Below, piece by piece: positions 53,601-63,055 of a stretch of DNA of 64,000 nt. Position 1 is the stretch's first letter. Every line of letters starts with the position of its first letter. Source of the stretch: CAYNWT01 sp964450955 (GTDB taxonomy: Bacteria; Planctomycetota; Planctomycetia; Planctomycetales; Planctomycetaceae); assembly GCA_964450955.1 (NCBI GenBank), contig CAYVFI010000003.1, forward strand, positions 124,001 through 188,000, written 5' to 3'. The notes beneath the pieces were generated by a model. That model did not search any database, was not told the origin of the DNA, and was given only the letters and a program-made list of their open reading frames with translations. Made by a program: the position numbers and the translations under genes.

Positions 53601-53939
53601 CTACTTCTTCTTCGCCGGGCTGATCTGACGCATGCGAGCACCACTGGTCTTGGCGATCAGGTCCTTGCTGCCGTCGTCGTTGATCTTGACGCCAACGCGT
53701 GTTGGCTTGTTTGTCTCAGGGCAGATAAGCATCACGTTAGACATGTCGACAGGCATTTCGACGTTCAAACGACCACCTTGCGGGCTCTTTGGGTGCCCTC
53801 GGCGAACGTGCTTGAAGACACGGTTCACGCCCTGGATGGTCACTTTGCCGTTCTTACGATCAATCGTAACAATGCTGCCGCGCTTCCCTGAATCGTCACC
53901 CGCGGTCACCTCAACGGTGTCGCCTTTTCGCAGATGCAT
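53601..53939 (-). CDS. rplX: 50S ribosomal protein L24, stand-alone gene
   Basis: ATG at 53939 begins MHLRKGDTVEVTAGDDSGKRG, the KOW motif of L24; the open frame to 54038 is longer than the family. It continues VTIQGVNRVFKHVRRG and ends with a basic tail (RQISPAKKK), 112 residues, slightly longer than E. coli L24 (104). L24 starts assembly of the 50S subunit by binding domain I of 23S rRNA. It normally sits in the spc operon between rplN and rplE; here it is alone between a HEAT-repeat gene and a DUF1501 gene, with its own terminator. Confidence 0.93.
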   Translation of the reverse strand: MHLRKGDTVEVTAGDDSGKRGSIVTIDRKNGKVTIQGVNRVFKHVRRGHPKSPQGGRLNVEMPVDMSNVMLICPETNKPTRVGVKINDDGSKDLIAKTSGARMRQISPAKKK

Positions 53940-54190
53940 GGCTGTCTCCCTTATCTCTTCATACCCGTTTACGGAACGGGGGCCGGTTGTTTCCAATTCG
54001 AAGCGGGAAAGCATGACGACTTCCGCCGGCAGAATCAAGGTGTCCCTGACCTCAAACCGATGGTTTTGAAGCAGTCACCCCAGCTTCTTGTTCGGTCGTA
54101 GGTACCGATTTACAATGGGCTTACGCCCCTTGGGCCTCACAAGCGGCAAAGCCCGCGTGCCTGGCCCCCACTTCATCGCGGGACTCTGTA

Positions 54191-55567
54191 ATGCTGAAGT
54201 TTAGCGGAGATGGCAAAGCGCACACCTGTAACGGGCAGACTCGGCGCGATTTTCTGCAGGTCGGAGCCCTCGGGGCGGCCGGCCTGACGCTGCCCGGATA
54301 CCTGCAGGCCAAAGAAGACGGCCTTGTCAAAGACGACGACAACGACCGCGCCTGCATCATGATTTTCAACCTTGGCGCTCCCAGCCAGCTGGATACCTGG
54401 GACATGAAGCCTGACGCTCCGGCTGAGATTCGGGGCCCGTTCAAACCAATCCCCACGACCGCCGACGATTTTCAGATCTCTGAAATCTTCCCGGAACACG
54501 CAAAGATTGCCGACAAATTTTCACTAGTCCGATCGTGCTACCACACCGGTGCCGCAGTGCACGATGCCGGCTGGCAGGTCATGCAGACTGGTCGAGTCTT
54601 CAGTGGCGGTGTCGATACGCCCCACGCCGGTTCGGTTCTGGCGTACAAACGCGGACGCAAAACCGACCTGCCGCCGCATGTGGTTCTTCCCCAGACAATG
54701 GGACGCGGTGGAGGGAACCTGCCCAACGGCCAGGCTGGCGGATTCCTGGGCAAAGGCTACGACCCATTCGCGCTGATGGCCGATCCGTCAAAGCCCAACT
54801 TCAAAGTGCCTGATCTGCTGCCACCTCCCGAGATTGGCGAAGCGCGGCTGAACCGCCGGCGCCGGATGCGTGACATTGTCGATGACACCGTTCGCAACTT
54901 TGAAGCAACCGAAAACGCCAGGCTACTCGATAGTAATTTCCAGGCCGCGTATCGGCTGATGACCAGTACCCAGGCCCGTGATGCATTCGACCTGTCGAAA
55001 GAACCAAAGAAGGTTCGCGAACGGTACGGCATGAACCGGTTCGGTCAGTGCTGCCTGCTGGCCAGACGCTTGATTGAAGCGGGCGTCCGGTTCGTCACAG
55101 TCAACACCTTCCTCACGGTGTTCGATGAGATTACCTGGGACATCCACGGTTCCAAACCGTTCACGTCTATTGAGGGCATGAAAAATATCGTCGCTCCGAT
55201 GTACGACAAAGCCTACAGCGCGTTGATTAGTGACCTTGCTGATCGTGGCATGCTGGACAAGACGATGGTGTGCAACATTGCTGAGTTCGGTCGAACACCG
55301 CGAGTGAACCCGGCTGGCGGACGCGATCACTGGCCGCAGTGTTACACGTGCTACTTTGCGGGCGGCGGGGTGAAGGGCGGTCGAGCGATCGGAAAAAGCG
55401 ACCCCATTGGTGGCGTACCAGCCGAACGGCCGACTCAGCCAGGCGATGTAGTCGCGACGGTGTTCCACAGTCTGGGACTGGATTTGGAATCGCACCTGCC
55501 GGGCCCATCTGGTCGACCGTTCCCGCTGGTGGACTTCGGCCGTAAAGAGATCCACGAGTTATTTTAA
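54191..55567 (+). CDS. DUF1501 protein with Tat signal
   Basis: A 458-residue protein. The twin-arginine signal TRRDFLQVGALGAAGLTLPG (residues 17-36) sends it out folded. DUF1501 features follow: IFNLGAPSQLDTWDMKP, FPEHAKIADKFSLVRS, HDAGWQVMQTGR and the C-terminal IAEFGRTPRVN...GRDHWP. The family is distantly related to sulfatases/alkaline phosphatases and is abundant in planctomycetes, nearly always encoded next to a DUF1549/DUF1553 protein, as here (132 bp downstream). Role unknown; redox or polymer-degradation links are proposed from context only. Confidence 0.93.
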   Translation: MLKFSGDGKAHTCNGQTRRDFLQVGALGAAGLTLPGYLQAKEDGLVKDDDNDRACIMIFNLGAPSQLDTWDMKPDAPAEIRGPFKPIPTTADDFQISEIFPEHAKIADKFSLVRSCYHTGAAVHDAGWQVMQTGRVFSGGVDTPHAGSVLAYKRGRKTDLPPHVVLPQTMGRGGGNLPNGQAGGFLGKGYDPFALMADPSKPNFKVPDLLPPPEIGEARLNRRRRMRDIVDDTVRNFEATENARLLDSNFQAAYRLMTSTQARDAFDLSKEPKKVRERYGMNRFGQCCLLARRLIEAGVRFVTVNTFLTVFDEITWDIHGSKPFTSIEGMKNIVAPMYDKAYSALISDLADRGMLDKTMVCNIAEFGRTPRVNPAGGRDHWPQCYTCYFAGGGVKGGRAIGKSDPIGGVPAERPTQPGDVVATVFHSLGLDLESHLPGPSGRPFPLVDFGRKEIHELF

Positions 55568-55699
55568 GCTCTCTGCCTGCACCTCACGGGCAAACACGAC
55601 TAGTCCGAGTGCCAACCGGATAGAACACTCGGGACGCGTGGCCTCGTCCACGACAGTTTCCAAGCCGCAGGATAGAGTCTCATTGACGTTGGAATAAAC

Positions 55700-58174
55700 A
55701 TGCTTCAGGCTTTGATTCAACTCGCTTGCACCACCACGATGTTGGCCGCACCACAGGTTAGTCCCAACATCGCCATTCTCCCGGAACGCGCGACGTTGGT
55801 CGGCCCTGAATCGCGGCAACGCGTGCTGGTGGTGCAGATGAGTGACGGAGCTAACATCAGAAACATCCCGAACGCGAAGTTTCGTTCGTCGAATCCGGAT
55901 GTTGTTAGCGTTGTTGAAGGCGTCCTGGTTCCACACTCAGACGGAACCGCAAACGTGACAGCCATGTCCGCCGGCGCCAGCGTTTCGATACCAGTGCAGG
56001 TTCGTAACATGGACCAGCCGCACAAATTCAACTTCCGCAATGAAGTCCAACCCATCCTCGCGCGAACTGGTTGTAACTCGGGCGCCTGCCATGGAGCACT
56101 GGCTGGCAAAGGCGGATTCAAACTGTCGCTCCGCGGCTACGACACCACAGCCGACTACCACGCCATCGCGAAACAATCCCGCGGACGACGTATCGAACTT
56201 GCCGATCCCGGACGCAGTCTGATACTGGCCAAGCCATCCGGCGCGATCCGGCACAAAGGTGGGCTGCGATTTAAAGTCGATTCTCGCAACTACAACACAA
56301 TCGCCCAATGGATCGCCCAGGGAGCCATCGCGCCGGCGGAATCGGACACGGTTCTCAAGCAACTAAGCGTGCTTCCGAAAGCGTCCACGTTGACGCCCGG
56401 CGACGAACAGCCGCTGCTGGTTCAGGCGAAGTATTCTGACGGCCGCGTGGTCGATGTCACCAGCCTGGCCAAGTTCACTTCGGCAAACGAAGCTGTTGCG
56501 ACGGTTAGCGATGACGGCATGGTGAAGGTCATCGGCCATGGCGAAGGAGCCATCAGTGTTTGGTTTGATAGCCGCATTGTCATCGGACGGGTCACGGTTC
56601 CATACGCGAACCAGGTAACGGACGAAATGTACGCGGCCCAAACCAGCCGCAATTTCATTGACAAACTGGCCCTCGCGCAAATGAAACGGCTGAACCTGGT
56701 TCCTTCCGGCCCTTCCAGCGATTCGGAATTCATTCGCAGGGCCTACCTGGACACCATCGGAGCACTGCCAACCGCCGACGAAGTCAGAACCTTCCTGCAG
56801 GATAAGTCCGAAACCAAACGCGAGGCATTGGCGAAGGCGCTGTTGGACCGTCCTGAGTTTGTTGATTATTGGACGTACCGCTGGTCCGACATCTTGTTGA
56901 TTAACGGAACCAAGCTGCGTCCGAAGGCGGTGGAAGCGTACTACAAGTGGGTCCGCGGCCACGTCGCCGCCAACACACCGTGGGACAAGTTGGTCAGCGA
57001 ACTGGTCACATCAACCGGTAGCAGCTACGAAAACGGAGCCACCAACTTCTTCGCCCTGCACCAGTCACCGGAAGACATGGCGGAGAACACAAGCCAGGCC
57101 TTCATGGGCCTGTCCATTGGCTGCGCGAAGTGCCACAACCATCCTTTGGAGAAATGGACCAACGACCAATACTACGGCTTCGCAAACTTGTTCGCTCGGG
57201 TTCGAGCCAAAGGTTGGGGCGGGGACGGACGCAACGGTGACGGACTGCGAACACTTTACGTTTCGACCGACGGAGAACTAATCCAACCCGCCACCGGAAA
57301 GCCACAACCGCCGGCTCCGCTGGATGGCGAACCGGTTCCGTTTGACTCTCAGGACGATCGCCGCGAACACCTCGCCAAGTGGCTGACATCGCCCGACAAT
57401 ACGTACTTCTCGCGATCGATTACCAACCGAGTCTGGGCCAACTTCTTTGGAGTCGGCCTGGTCGAATCGGTGGATGATATGCGAGTGTCGAACCCGGCCA
57501 GCAACGACCAATTGCTAAACGCCGCGGCGGACTTTGTGGTTGAAAACCATTTCGATCTCAAACCGCTGATGTACGAAATCCTGACATCCGCAACCTATGG
57601 ACGAACCAGTAAACCGACCGAGGGCAACAAAGACGAGAAACGTTTCTACTCACGCTACTACCCACGCCGATTGATGGCCGAGGTTCTACTGGACGCGATT
57701 TCGAAAGTCGCCGATGTGGCGACGCCGTTCAACCAAATCGCATTCCAGGGCGCCGACAAACAAAAGACGGATTTCTACAAGTCAGGCACCAAGGCAATAC
57801 AGCTGTACGATTCAGCCGTCGCCTCGTACTTTCTCAGCACCTTTGGTCGCAACCAACGTCTCATCACGTGTGAGTGCGAACGGTCGGACGAACCAAGCAT
57901 GATTCAGGTTCTACACATTTCCAACGGCGACACCGTCAACAAGAAACTGTCCGCCAAAAAGAATCGCCTGACAGCCATGCTGGCGGCAAAAAAACCAACC
58001 GCGGAAATGCTGGACGAAGTCTTCCTAACCGCGCTGGCTCGATACCCGTCGGACAAAGAGAAGACTGAGTTTGCCAGGCTATTCGACGAAGCTCCGGAGA
58101 AAGAAAGACGCGTCGTACTGGAAGATATCTTTTGGTCTGTCATGAGCAGCCGCGAATTTCTATTTAATCATTGA
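55700..58174 (+). CDS. DUF1549/DUF1553 protein with N-terminal Ig-like and cytochrome-like motifs
   Basis: An 824-residue exported protein. After a short signal come an Ig-like segment (PERATLVGPESRQRVLVV) and a planctomycete cytochrome-like module with GCNSGACHG (Cys125, Cys130-His131: four residues between the cysteines instead of the c-type two) and SGAIRHKGGLRF. A second Ig-like BIG2 segment (LTPGDEQPLLVQAKYSDGR) precedes DUF1549, which carries GCAKCHNHPLEKW (Cys475), and DUF1553 (RYYPRRLMAEVLLDAI). It is the usual partner of DUF1501 proteins; thought to be periplasmic and redox-active. Confidence 0.9.
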   Translation: MLQALIQLACTTTMLAAPQVSPNIAILPERATLVGPESRQRVLVVQMSDGANIRNIPNAKFRSSNPDVVSVVEGVLVPHSDGTANVTAMSAGASVSIPVQVRNMDQPHKFNFRNEVQPILARTGCNSGACHGALAGKGGFKLSLRGYDTTADYHAIAKQSRGRRIELADPGRSLILAKPSGAIRHKGGLRFKVDSRNYNTIAQWIAQGAIAPAESDTVLKQLSVLPKASTLTPGDEQPLLVQAKYSDGRVVDVTSLAKFTSANEAVATVSDDGMVKVIGHGEGAISVWFDSRIVIGRVTVPYANQVTDEMYAAQTSRNFIDKLALAQMKRLNLVPSGPSSDSEFIRRAYLDTIGALPTADEVRTFLQDKSETKREALAKALLDRPEFVDYWTYRWSDILLINGTKLRPKAVEAYYKWVRGHVAANTPWDKLVSELVTSTGSSYENGATNFFALHQSPEDMAENTSQAFMGLSIGCAKCHNHPLEKWTNDQYYGFANLFARVRAKGWGGDGRNGDGLRTLYVSTDGELIQPATGKPQPPAPLDGEPVPFDSQDDRREHLAKWLTSPDNTYFSRSITNRVWANFFGVGLVESVDDMRVSNPASNDQLLNAAADFVVENHFDLKPLMYEILTSATYGRTSKPTEGNKDEKRFYSRYYPRRLMAEVLLDAISKVADVATPFNQIAFQGADKQKTDFYKSGTKAIQLYDSAVASYFLSTFGRNQRLITCECERSDEPSMIQVLHISNGDTVNKKLSAKKNRLTAMLAAKKPTAEMLDEVFLTALARYPSDKEKTEFARLFDEAPEKERRVVLEDIFWSVMSSREFLFNH

Positions 58175-58286
58175 TCAAGAGCCGTGATTCGGATGCCCGG
58201 AATCGTCTTCGGATTCGGAATCAGCCATTGCATGTCCCGGGCCATTCGGTTTGTCGGGACACGAACGTGGAAAGCAAGTCCGTAAA

Positions 58287-58316
58287 AAAAGGCGAGACCA
58301 TGCGGTCTCGCCTTTT
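58287..58316. terminator. Bidirectional terminator (13-bp perfect stem)
   Basis: AAAAGGCGAGACC (58287-58299) with GGTCTCGCCTTTT (58304-58316), ATGC loop. The A/T flanks allow use by the DUF1549 gene on plus and the small cytochrome gene on minus; on minus it is followed by a T-run. Confidence 0.9.
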
Positions 58317-58340
58317 GAGTTCAGTCGCTTTCGCGAACGA

Positions 58341-58733
58341 TCACTTGGCTTCTTTGTCACTGCCGGGCAGCTTGTTGTCCTTGATCAGTTCGCCGAAAGT
58401 CTTTTCCTTGTCCTTCGAGCTCTTCTCTTTGGCAATCTTTTCGAAGGCTTTCTTCAATTTGTCTTCGTCTTTTTCATTCTTCTTCCCAAGGGCCTTGCCC
58501 AAAGCCGCGCCGTAGTCGTTGCGCTTCTTCTTGGTCTTGCCTGGGTGACAGACCTTGCAGGAAAGATTTTTCTTGCCTTCTTTACCCGTGCCATGCTTCT
58601 TAGTGAGCTCTGGGTAGGCCTTGTTCATCGCGTCGCGGTACTGCTTCCTCGCGTGTGCGTCGGAAGTATCCAGCAAGCCGACGACCATCAGGGCCAGCGA
58701 GCAGGTGAAGAGAATTTGAACTGTCTTACGCAT
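58341..58733 (-). CDS. Small monoheme cytochrome-like protein
   Basis: ATG at 58733 gives 130 residues (open frame extends to 58856). A signal peptide (ILFTCSLALMVVGLL, cleavage near DAHA) is followed by a Lys-rich mature protein with one c-type heme site CKVCH at 59-63, and the segment HPGKTKKKRNDYGAALGKAL. The C-terminal half is highly charged (Lys/Glu). No Met axial ligand is evident in the C-terminus. Likely a periplasmic electron carrier for local redox proteins; converges on the DUF1549/DUF1553 gene across a shared terminator. Confidence 0.8.
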   Translation of the reverse strand: MRKTVQILFTCSLALMVVGLLDTSDAHARKQYRDAMNKAYPELTKKHGTGKEGKKNLSCKVCHPGKTKKKRNDYGAALGKALGKKNEKDEDKLKKAFEKIAKEKSSKDKEKTFGELIKDNKLPGSDKEAK

Positions 58734-59181
58734 CCGGTTCTCCGTCTTGAGTTCGTACTTGGTGGGAATTTGGGAAGGGAATGTCAGCTGGCAAAGTATT
58801 AAAATTTGCAGCCTCACGCATGTCGAGCCTGCCCATTTCCGCTGATTTTTGGTCAAACTGCTCGCGAAAGAGCAAGTTTGGCCGCCAGAACGCTAAGAGC
58901 TTGAGTACGGGGCAACGCAATCTCGGCGTCCGCAATGGTATTCGGCGTCCTGTTGGCTGACCAGTACCTGATTTGGCAATCGTCGCCTGGAACCGCCGCG
59001 CGCCCGGTTTAAGCCACTGGAACCGGCGTATTCTGCCGATTGCAATGGGTCTGCAGCACCCTTTTTCGCCGCAACAGATCCCACCTTCGCGCAGAACGCC
59101 AGTTCGCTACATTTTCGCCAGGCATTCCAGTCGATTGAAATTAGCCTGACTCACAGCGAACCGTACGGCGAAGGACACCAC
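58734..59181. other. Divergent intergenic, nothing recognised
   Basis: About 450 bp between the divergent cytochrome and TerC genes. No conserved ORF, hairpin or repeat was seen. It must hold both promoters. Confidence 0.3.
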
Positions 59182-60237
59182 ATGATCCGCCTCCATTCCA
59201 CCTGCTGGGTGACACTCCTGATTCTGCTGGGCACGTTGCCCTCAATGGCAGGGGCGGCCCTAACCAGCTTAGCCGAACCACAAGTCGCGGCGACCGCGCC
59301 AGAGTCGCTGGTTGTTCAGGAGGCTGCCAGTTCTGATGTGGCAAACGAAGAAGTACCTGGGACAGAAGAAGCGAATGCCGGCGCAGATGATAAACCAGAA
59401 CCGTCTGCGGCCACTCAGTTCTTCAAGTACTTTATGACTTTAGTCGTACTCACGCTGCTGCAGGCGGTGCTTGGGTTCGACAATCTGCTTTACATTTCGA
59501 TCGAATCCAAACGGGTTGAGGAATCGAAGCAGTCGATGGTTCGCAAGTGGGGTATTGGTCTGGCGATTGTTCTTCGCATCGTGCTGTTGTGTGCAATAGT
59601 CGGCGCGATTTCGAAGTTTCAGGCTCCGTTTGTCAAGATCCCATTTGCAGGCTACGTCGAAGGCGACTTCAACGTGCATAGTTTCATTGTGCTGTTGGGT
59701 GGTGTCTTCGTGATCTACACGGCCATTAAAGAGATCTACCACATGACAAGCATGGATGATCTTGGACACACCGATGAGCCCAAACGGAGCGTGAGCAGCG
59801 CGATGTTTTGGATTGTTACGATGAACCTTGTGTTTTCTTTCGATTCCATACTCAGCGCGATCGCGTTGGCTGGTTCTTCGGAACCTGGTAAAGCGGCGAC
59901 CATCACAACCGGTGGCATGATTGTGATGTCACTGGCGATTGTCTTCAGTGGAATCATGATGATTGTGCTTGCCGACCGGGTGTCGACGTTCCTGCAAAAG
60001 AACCGACTGTACGAAGTGCTGGGCCTGTTTATTCTGCTCATCGTGGGAGTGATGCTGGTTTCCGAAGGCGGGCATCTGGCTCATCTGAAGTTCCTGAACT
60101 ATCCGGTTGAACCGATGGCCAAGAGCACGTTTTACTTTGTCATTGGCGTGCTGGTCTTCGTTGACATCGTTCAGGGGCGCTACCAACGAAAGCTTGTGGC
60201 ACAGGCCAGGGCGAAAGCCGCTTCGACGTCGGCGTAG
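59182..60237 (+). CDS. TerC-family integral membrane protein
   Basis: A 351-residue membrane protein with a cleavable-looking signal (LLILLGTLPSMAGA), a 40-residue acidic linker, and about seven to eight helices of the TerC/Alx type. Family motifs: QAVLGFDNLLYISIES and NLVFSFDSILSAIALAG, with acidic residues (FDN, FDS) in the helices that are proposed to bind metal ions such as manganese. E. coli Alx and MntP-like TerC proteins act in Mn export. Upstream signal plus acidic linker is an unusual addition. Stand-alone gene. Confidence 0.9.
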   Translation: MIRLHSTCWVTLLILLGTLPSMAGAALTSLAEPQVAATAPESLVVQEAASSDVANEEVPGTEEANAGADDKPEPSAATQFFKYFMTLVVLTLLQAVLGFDNLLYISIESKRVEESKQSMVRKWGIGLAIVLRIVLLCAIVGAISKFQAPFVKIPFAGYVEGDFNVHSFIVLLGGVFVIYTAIKEIYHMTSMDDLGHTDEPKRSVSSAMFWIVTMNLVFSFDSILSAIALAGSSEPGKAATITTGGMIVMSLAIVFSGIMMIVLADRVSTFLQKNRLYEVLGLFILLIVGVMLVSEGGHLAHLKFLNYPVEPMAKSTFYFVIGVLVFVDIVQGRYQRKLVAQARAKAASTSA

Positions 60238-60253
60238 TTGGTGCGCCAGATAG

Positions 60254-60372
60254 AAGCCCGGCATCTTCGCTGTAGGAAGACCGGGCAAGGGAACCAGAGA
60301 GCGCTGCGTTAACTCACAGCGTGATGACAACTCAGATGCCGGGCTTGTGGTTGCCGATCAATGCCGGGCTTC
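60254..60372. repeat. Inverted-repeat cluster around GCCCGGCAT
   Basis: AAGCCCGGCATCT (60254-60266) has a perfect inverted partner AGATGCCGGGCTT (60334-60346), and ATGCCGGGCTTC recurs at 60361-60372, giving two possible partners for one left arm. GCCCGG (60256-60261) can also pair with CCGGGC (60281-60286), and CGCTG/CAGCG (60302-60306 / 60317-60321) forms an inner hairpin. It fills the gap between converging genes; terminators or a structured RNA are both possible. Confidence 0.6.
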
Positions 60373-61401
60373 TTAGTGCAGGTCGTCGATTGCCTGCGGT
60401 TGCTTGCGCGTTCCCGCTTGCACCTCGTCAATTCGCTGCTTGATCATTCTGGCGATGGGGTCCTCAGAATCGAATGAGAGTGCCGCATCCACCGCTTTGG
60501 CAGCTGCATTTAACCTGGCCGCCAGTAGGTAGGCTGTTGCCAGATTGCAAAGTAGTTCCGGGCTGTCAGGTTCAAGCGCCACCGCGGCTTCGCCCACAAC
60601 CACAGCTTCGTCGAAGCGTTTGAGAACCAGGCAGACACCAGCCAGTTCTCGCGGAATAATTTCGACGTTGGATTCAATTTCGAACGCCTTCTTCAAAGAT
60701 TCATGCGCGGCTTCCATGTTGCCTAAAGCGATATTGGCCTTCCCGTGATACCACAACGCGCGCCAGGCATCCGGGACTTCGGCCAGAACCTTATCCAGGT
60801 TCGCAACGGCATCACGCACGTCGTCTGCGGGTTGCTGGATCAGAATCGGTTCGCCGATACTTCTAAAGTGTTGCCGGATGACTTCGGTGGCTGATTGGAA
60901 CAAGGCGTCGACCGGAGACGTTGTGCGCCCGAGGTAAACTTCCTTCCCCAGCGTCTTGTCGAAGTACACCTCGACATTGCCTTCTAACCGGCGGAATTCA
61001 AGATCCTCCGAATCACGCGACTTGAACATCAGTCCGGAGCCAACTTTTGGATCCCAGCCCTCACGCGCTCTGACAGATTCCGGCGTGGTTCCGGTTTTCC
61101 AGCCAATGACCGCGTTCTCGTACGGAGCAATCTGCAACCACTCGCAGTACGGTTCGACGGTGCGTTCGAACTCACTGACAAGCACCACATCTGAATCCGG
61201 CCCCTGGGTTGTGTTCAGGCCGAGAGCTTCCAGGGTCTCGGCGAACTTCTGCGCATCAGCCAGCCCCATGAAGCAGCAGCGCCAAATGTCGTCGTCGCCG
61301 ATCGGCGTGACATTGGGCAGCGTGAGCTCGCCGGACTCCAGTAGCGGCGCGATGCGGTCTGTTTTGCAGACGACGCTGTAGCCTTCGATTGTAACAGCCA
61401 T
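60373..61401 (-). CDS. TPR-repeat protein
   Basis: ATG at 61401 (MAVTIEGYSVVCKTDRI) is preferred; the open frame to 61524 adds a Cys-rich stretch without conservation. The 342-residue protein has an N-terminal domain of unknown fold (about 1-165) and C-terminal tetratricopeptide repeats: AWRALWYHGKANIALGNM, LAGVCLVLKRFDEAVVVGEA, LLCNLATAYLLAARLNAAAK. No signal peptide, so cytoplasmic. It could act as an adaptor in a protein complex; no partner is identified. Confidence 0.75.
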   Translation of the reverse strand: MAVTIEGYSVVCKTDRIAPLLESGELTLPNVTPIGDDDIWRCCFMGLADAQKFAETLEALGLNTTQGPDSDVVLVSEFERTVEPYCEWLQIAPYENAVIGWKTGTTPESVRAREGWDPKVGSGLMFKSRDSEDLEFRRLEGNVEVYFDKTLGKEVYLGRTTSPVDALFQSATEVIRQHFRSIGEPILIQQPADDVRDAVANLDKVLAEVPDAWRALWYHGKANIALGNMEAAHESLKKAFEIESNVEIIPRELAGVCLVLKRFDEAVVVGEAAVALEPDSPELLCNLATAYLLAARLNAAAKAVDAALSFDSEDPIARMIKQRIDEVQAGTRKQPQAIDDLH

Positions 61402-61474
61402 TGAATTTCCCACTATCAGATCCGGTTTGCCGGAGGATACCCAACCGATGTTGGGGAGTTCCAACGCCTTGGTA

Positions 61475-62722
61475 CTAAATTCGGATGAACACTTTGCGGC
61501 GGTACAACCACAGCAGCACGCCAAACATGATCAATAGCGTGACGGCTCCTGAGACGACTTCCGTGTACGGTTCGCCGAAGACGGCAAACGGACGTGTTCC
61601 GAAATGGCGATAGAGTGTGTTTTTGATTGGCGTCTCAACAGTCCAGCTCATCACGTAAATCAGAATCGAGTTCGCCCCGAGAACCAGGAAGGGGTAAGCC
61701 CAGGTTTTCCACCCGCGGAGATCGCAAATTACGTGCAGAACCAGCAACCACAGCATGCACCAACCACCGCTGAACAAGGCAAACGACGGAGTCCATATCC
61801 GTTTTACCATCGGGCAAAGGTCTGACCATGCCAGAGCCCAACCTGCACCAAGGCCGATTGCGATCGCGATGAGGAACCGGGTCATGCGAGCGGAGTTGCT
61901 AAGCGGTTCCTTTAACCACAGTCCGGCAATCAGCCCGAACAGCATCGTGGCCATCGTGGGCACAAACGACAGCGTGGAATATCCGCCGCCGTTAAAGATA
62001 AATCGTCCGGCTTCGTCTTTCTTCCCTTCTTCGATCTCCCAATCAAACGGCGGGGCTGGCGGGAAAAGATTCATAAACCATTGATCCACCTGCCATGATA
62101 GGTTGCTGTTTTTGTTCCACCGCGATGCAAAACCGTCATGATGGTGCGGCCAGTCTTCAGCGACCCCAACGGCTGGATAGTCAAAGTCAGCCGGCGGTGC
62201 TGATGACAATGCGAACGCGGCCCAGAAGCCAGCCAGTATCGCGACGGTGGAAGCGTAGTGAACCCACCGCGGAGCCAACGCGATGAGAAATACAAAGAAA
62301 TAGCCCATGCCGATTTGAGTCAGTGTGTCTTCGAAGGTGAAGTTGGTTCGTTCGTGATCCATCGAACGCAAAGCGATTCCAATTCCAATCAGCAACACCG
62401 ACCGCCACGCTGCGTGCAGCAACATCCGGCCTGTGGACTGGCTGCGTTTCATTCGACTGGCGATCGAGAACGGCATCGCGACACCGACCAGAAATGTAAA
62501 TCCCGGCTGGATTAAATCGTGCAGCGAACAACCTTCCCAGGCGACATGCGATGTGTGGAACTGCAACCACTCCAGAAGTTTGTTGCCGGGAAACTTATCT
62601 GCGGCATGCGAGAGGTGCAGCATTTCCGCCAGCATAAGAAACATGACCATGCCGCGGTAAACGTCGACACTAATCTGCCGACCGGGTCTGGCTGCCGAAG
62701 AAATTTGTTTTGGAGAAGTCAT
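61475..62722 (-). CDS. DUF5009/acyltransferase-3-like membrane protein
   Basis: ATG at 62722 gives 415 residues. It begins with RQISVDVYRGMVMFLMLAEML, the D-x-x-R-G motif shared by heparan-alpha-glucosaminide N-acetyltransferase-like (DUF5009) proteins and acyltransferase-3 enzymes, then about ten hydrophobic helices (LLIGIGIALRS, FFVFLIALAPRW, MLFGLIAGLWLK). A luminal/periplasmic loop carries the DFDYPAV...WPHHH segment. It may move acyl groups across the membrane onto a glycan. It is followed by the TPR gene in the same direction, 73 bp on. Confidence 0.82.
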   Translation of the reverse strand: MTSPKQISSAARPGRQISVDVYRGMVMFLMLAEMLHLSHAADKFPGNKLLEWLQFHTSHVAWEGCSLHDLIQPGFTFLVGVAMPFSIASRMKRSQSTGRMLLHAAWRSVLLIGIGIALRSMDHERTNFTFEDTLTQIGMGYFFVFLIALAPRWVHYASTVAILAGFWAAFALSSAPPADFDYPAVGVAEDWPHHHDGFASRWNKNSNLSWQVDQWFMNLFPPAPPFDWEIEEGKKDEAGRFIFNGGGYSTLSFVPTMATMLFGLIAGLWLKEPLSNSARMTRFLIAIAIGLGAGWALAWSDLCPMVKRIWTPSFALFSGGWCMLWLLVLHVICDLRGWKTWAYPFLVLGANSILIYVMSWTVETPIKNTLYRHFGTRPFAVFGEPYTEVVSGAVTLLIMFGVLLWLYRRKVFIRI

Positions 62723-62797
62723 GCCGCCATCGTGATGGCACAAGCCGATTGCTGCAAGTGACGCGACCACAGCCGATCGCTGTCTCAGACAGGGGTG

Positions 62798-63034
62798 CTA
62801 CGTTTTGAAGTCACTGCGTGATTTTTGAATCCACGTGCCGTCGATGCGGCGGGCTTCGATTGAGGTTCCCGCTCCTAGCCCTTCGATAAGAATCTCGACC
62901 TCGTTCGCGTTGCGCACCAGCAACGCTCGCAGGCGGCGGTCTTCCAGGTGAGGGGTGGCGATTGCGACCAAAGCATCAATGTCCGCGTCGACCAAAGACT
63001 CCGCGCAACCCCGGATTGCGAAATCTGGTTTCAT
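62798..63034 (-). CDS. Small conserved-looking hypothetical protein
   Basis: A 78-residue ORF that starts with ATG 21 bp after the preceding stop. It reads as a compact alpha/beta protein (DIDALVAIATPHLEDRRLRALLV, then EVEILIEGLG). No family recognised and no signal peptide. Coding is supported by tight spacing and non-biased composition only. Confidence 0.55.
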   Translation of the reverse strand: MKPDFAIRGCAESLVDADIDALVAIATPHLEDRRLRALLVRNANEVEILIEGLGAGTSIEARRIDGTWIQKSRSDFKT

Positions 63035-63055
63035 TGGTGTGGACCTCGCGGAGAC

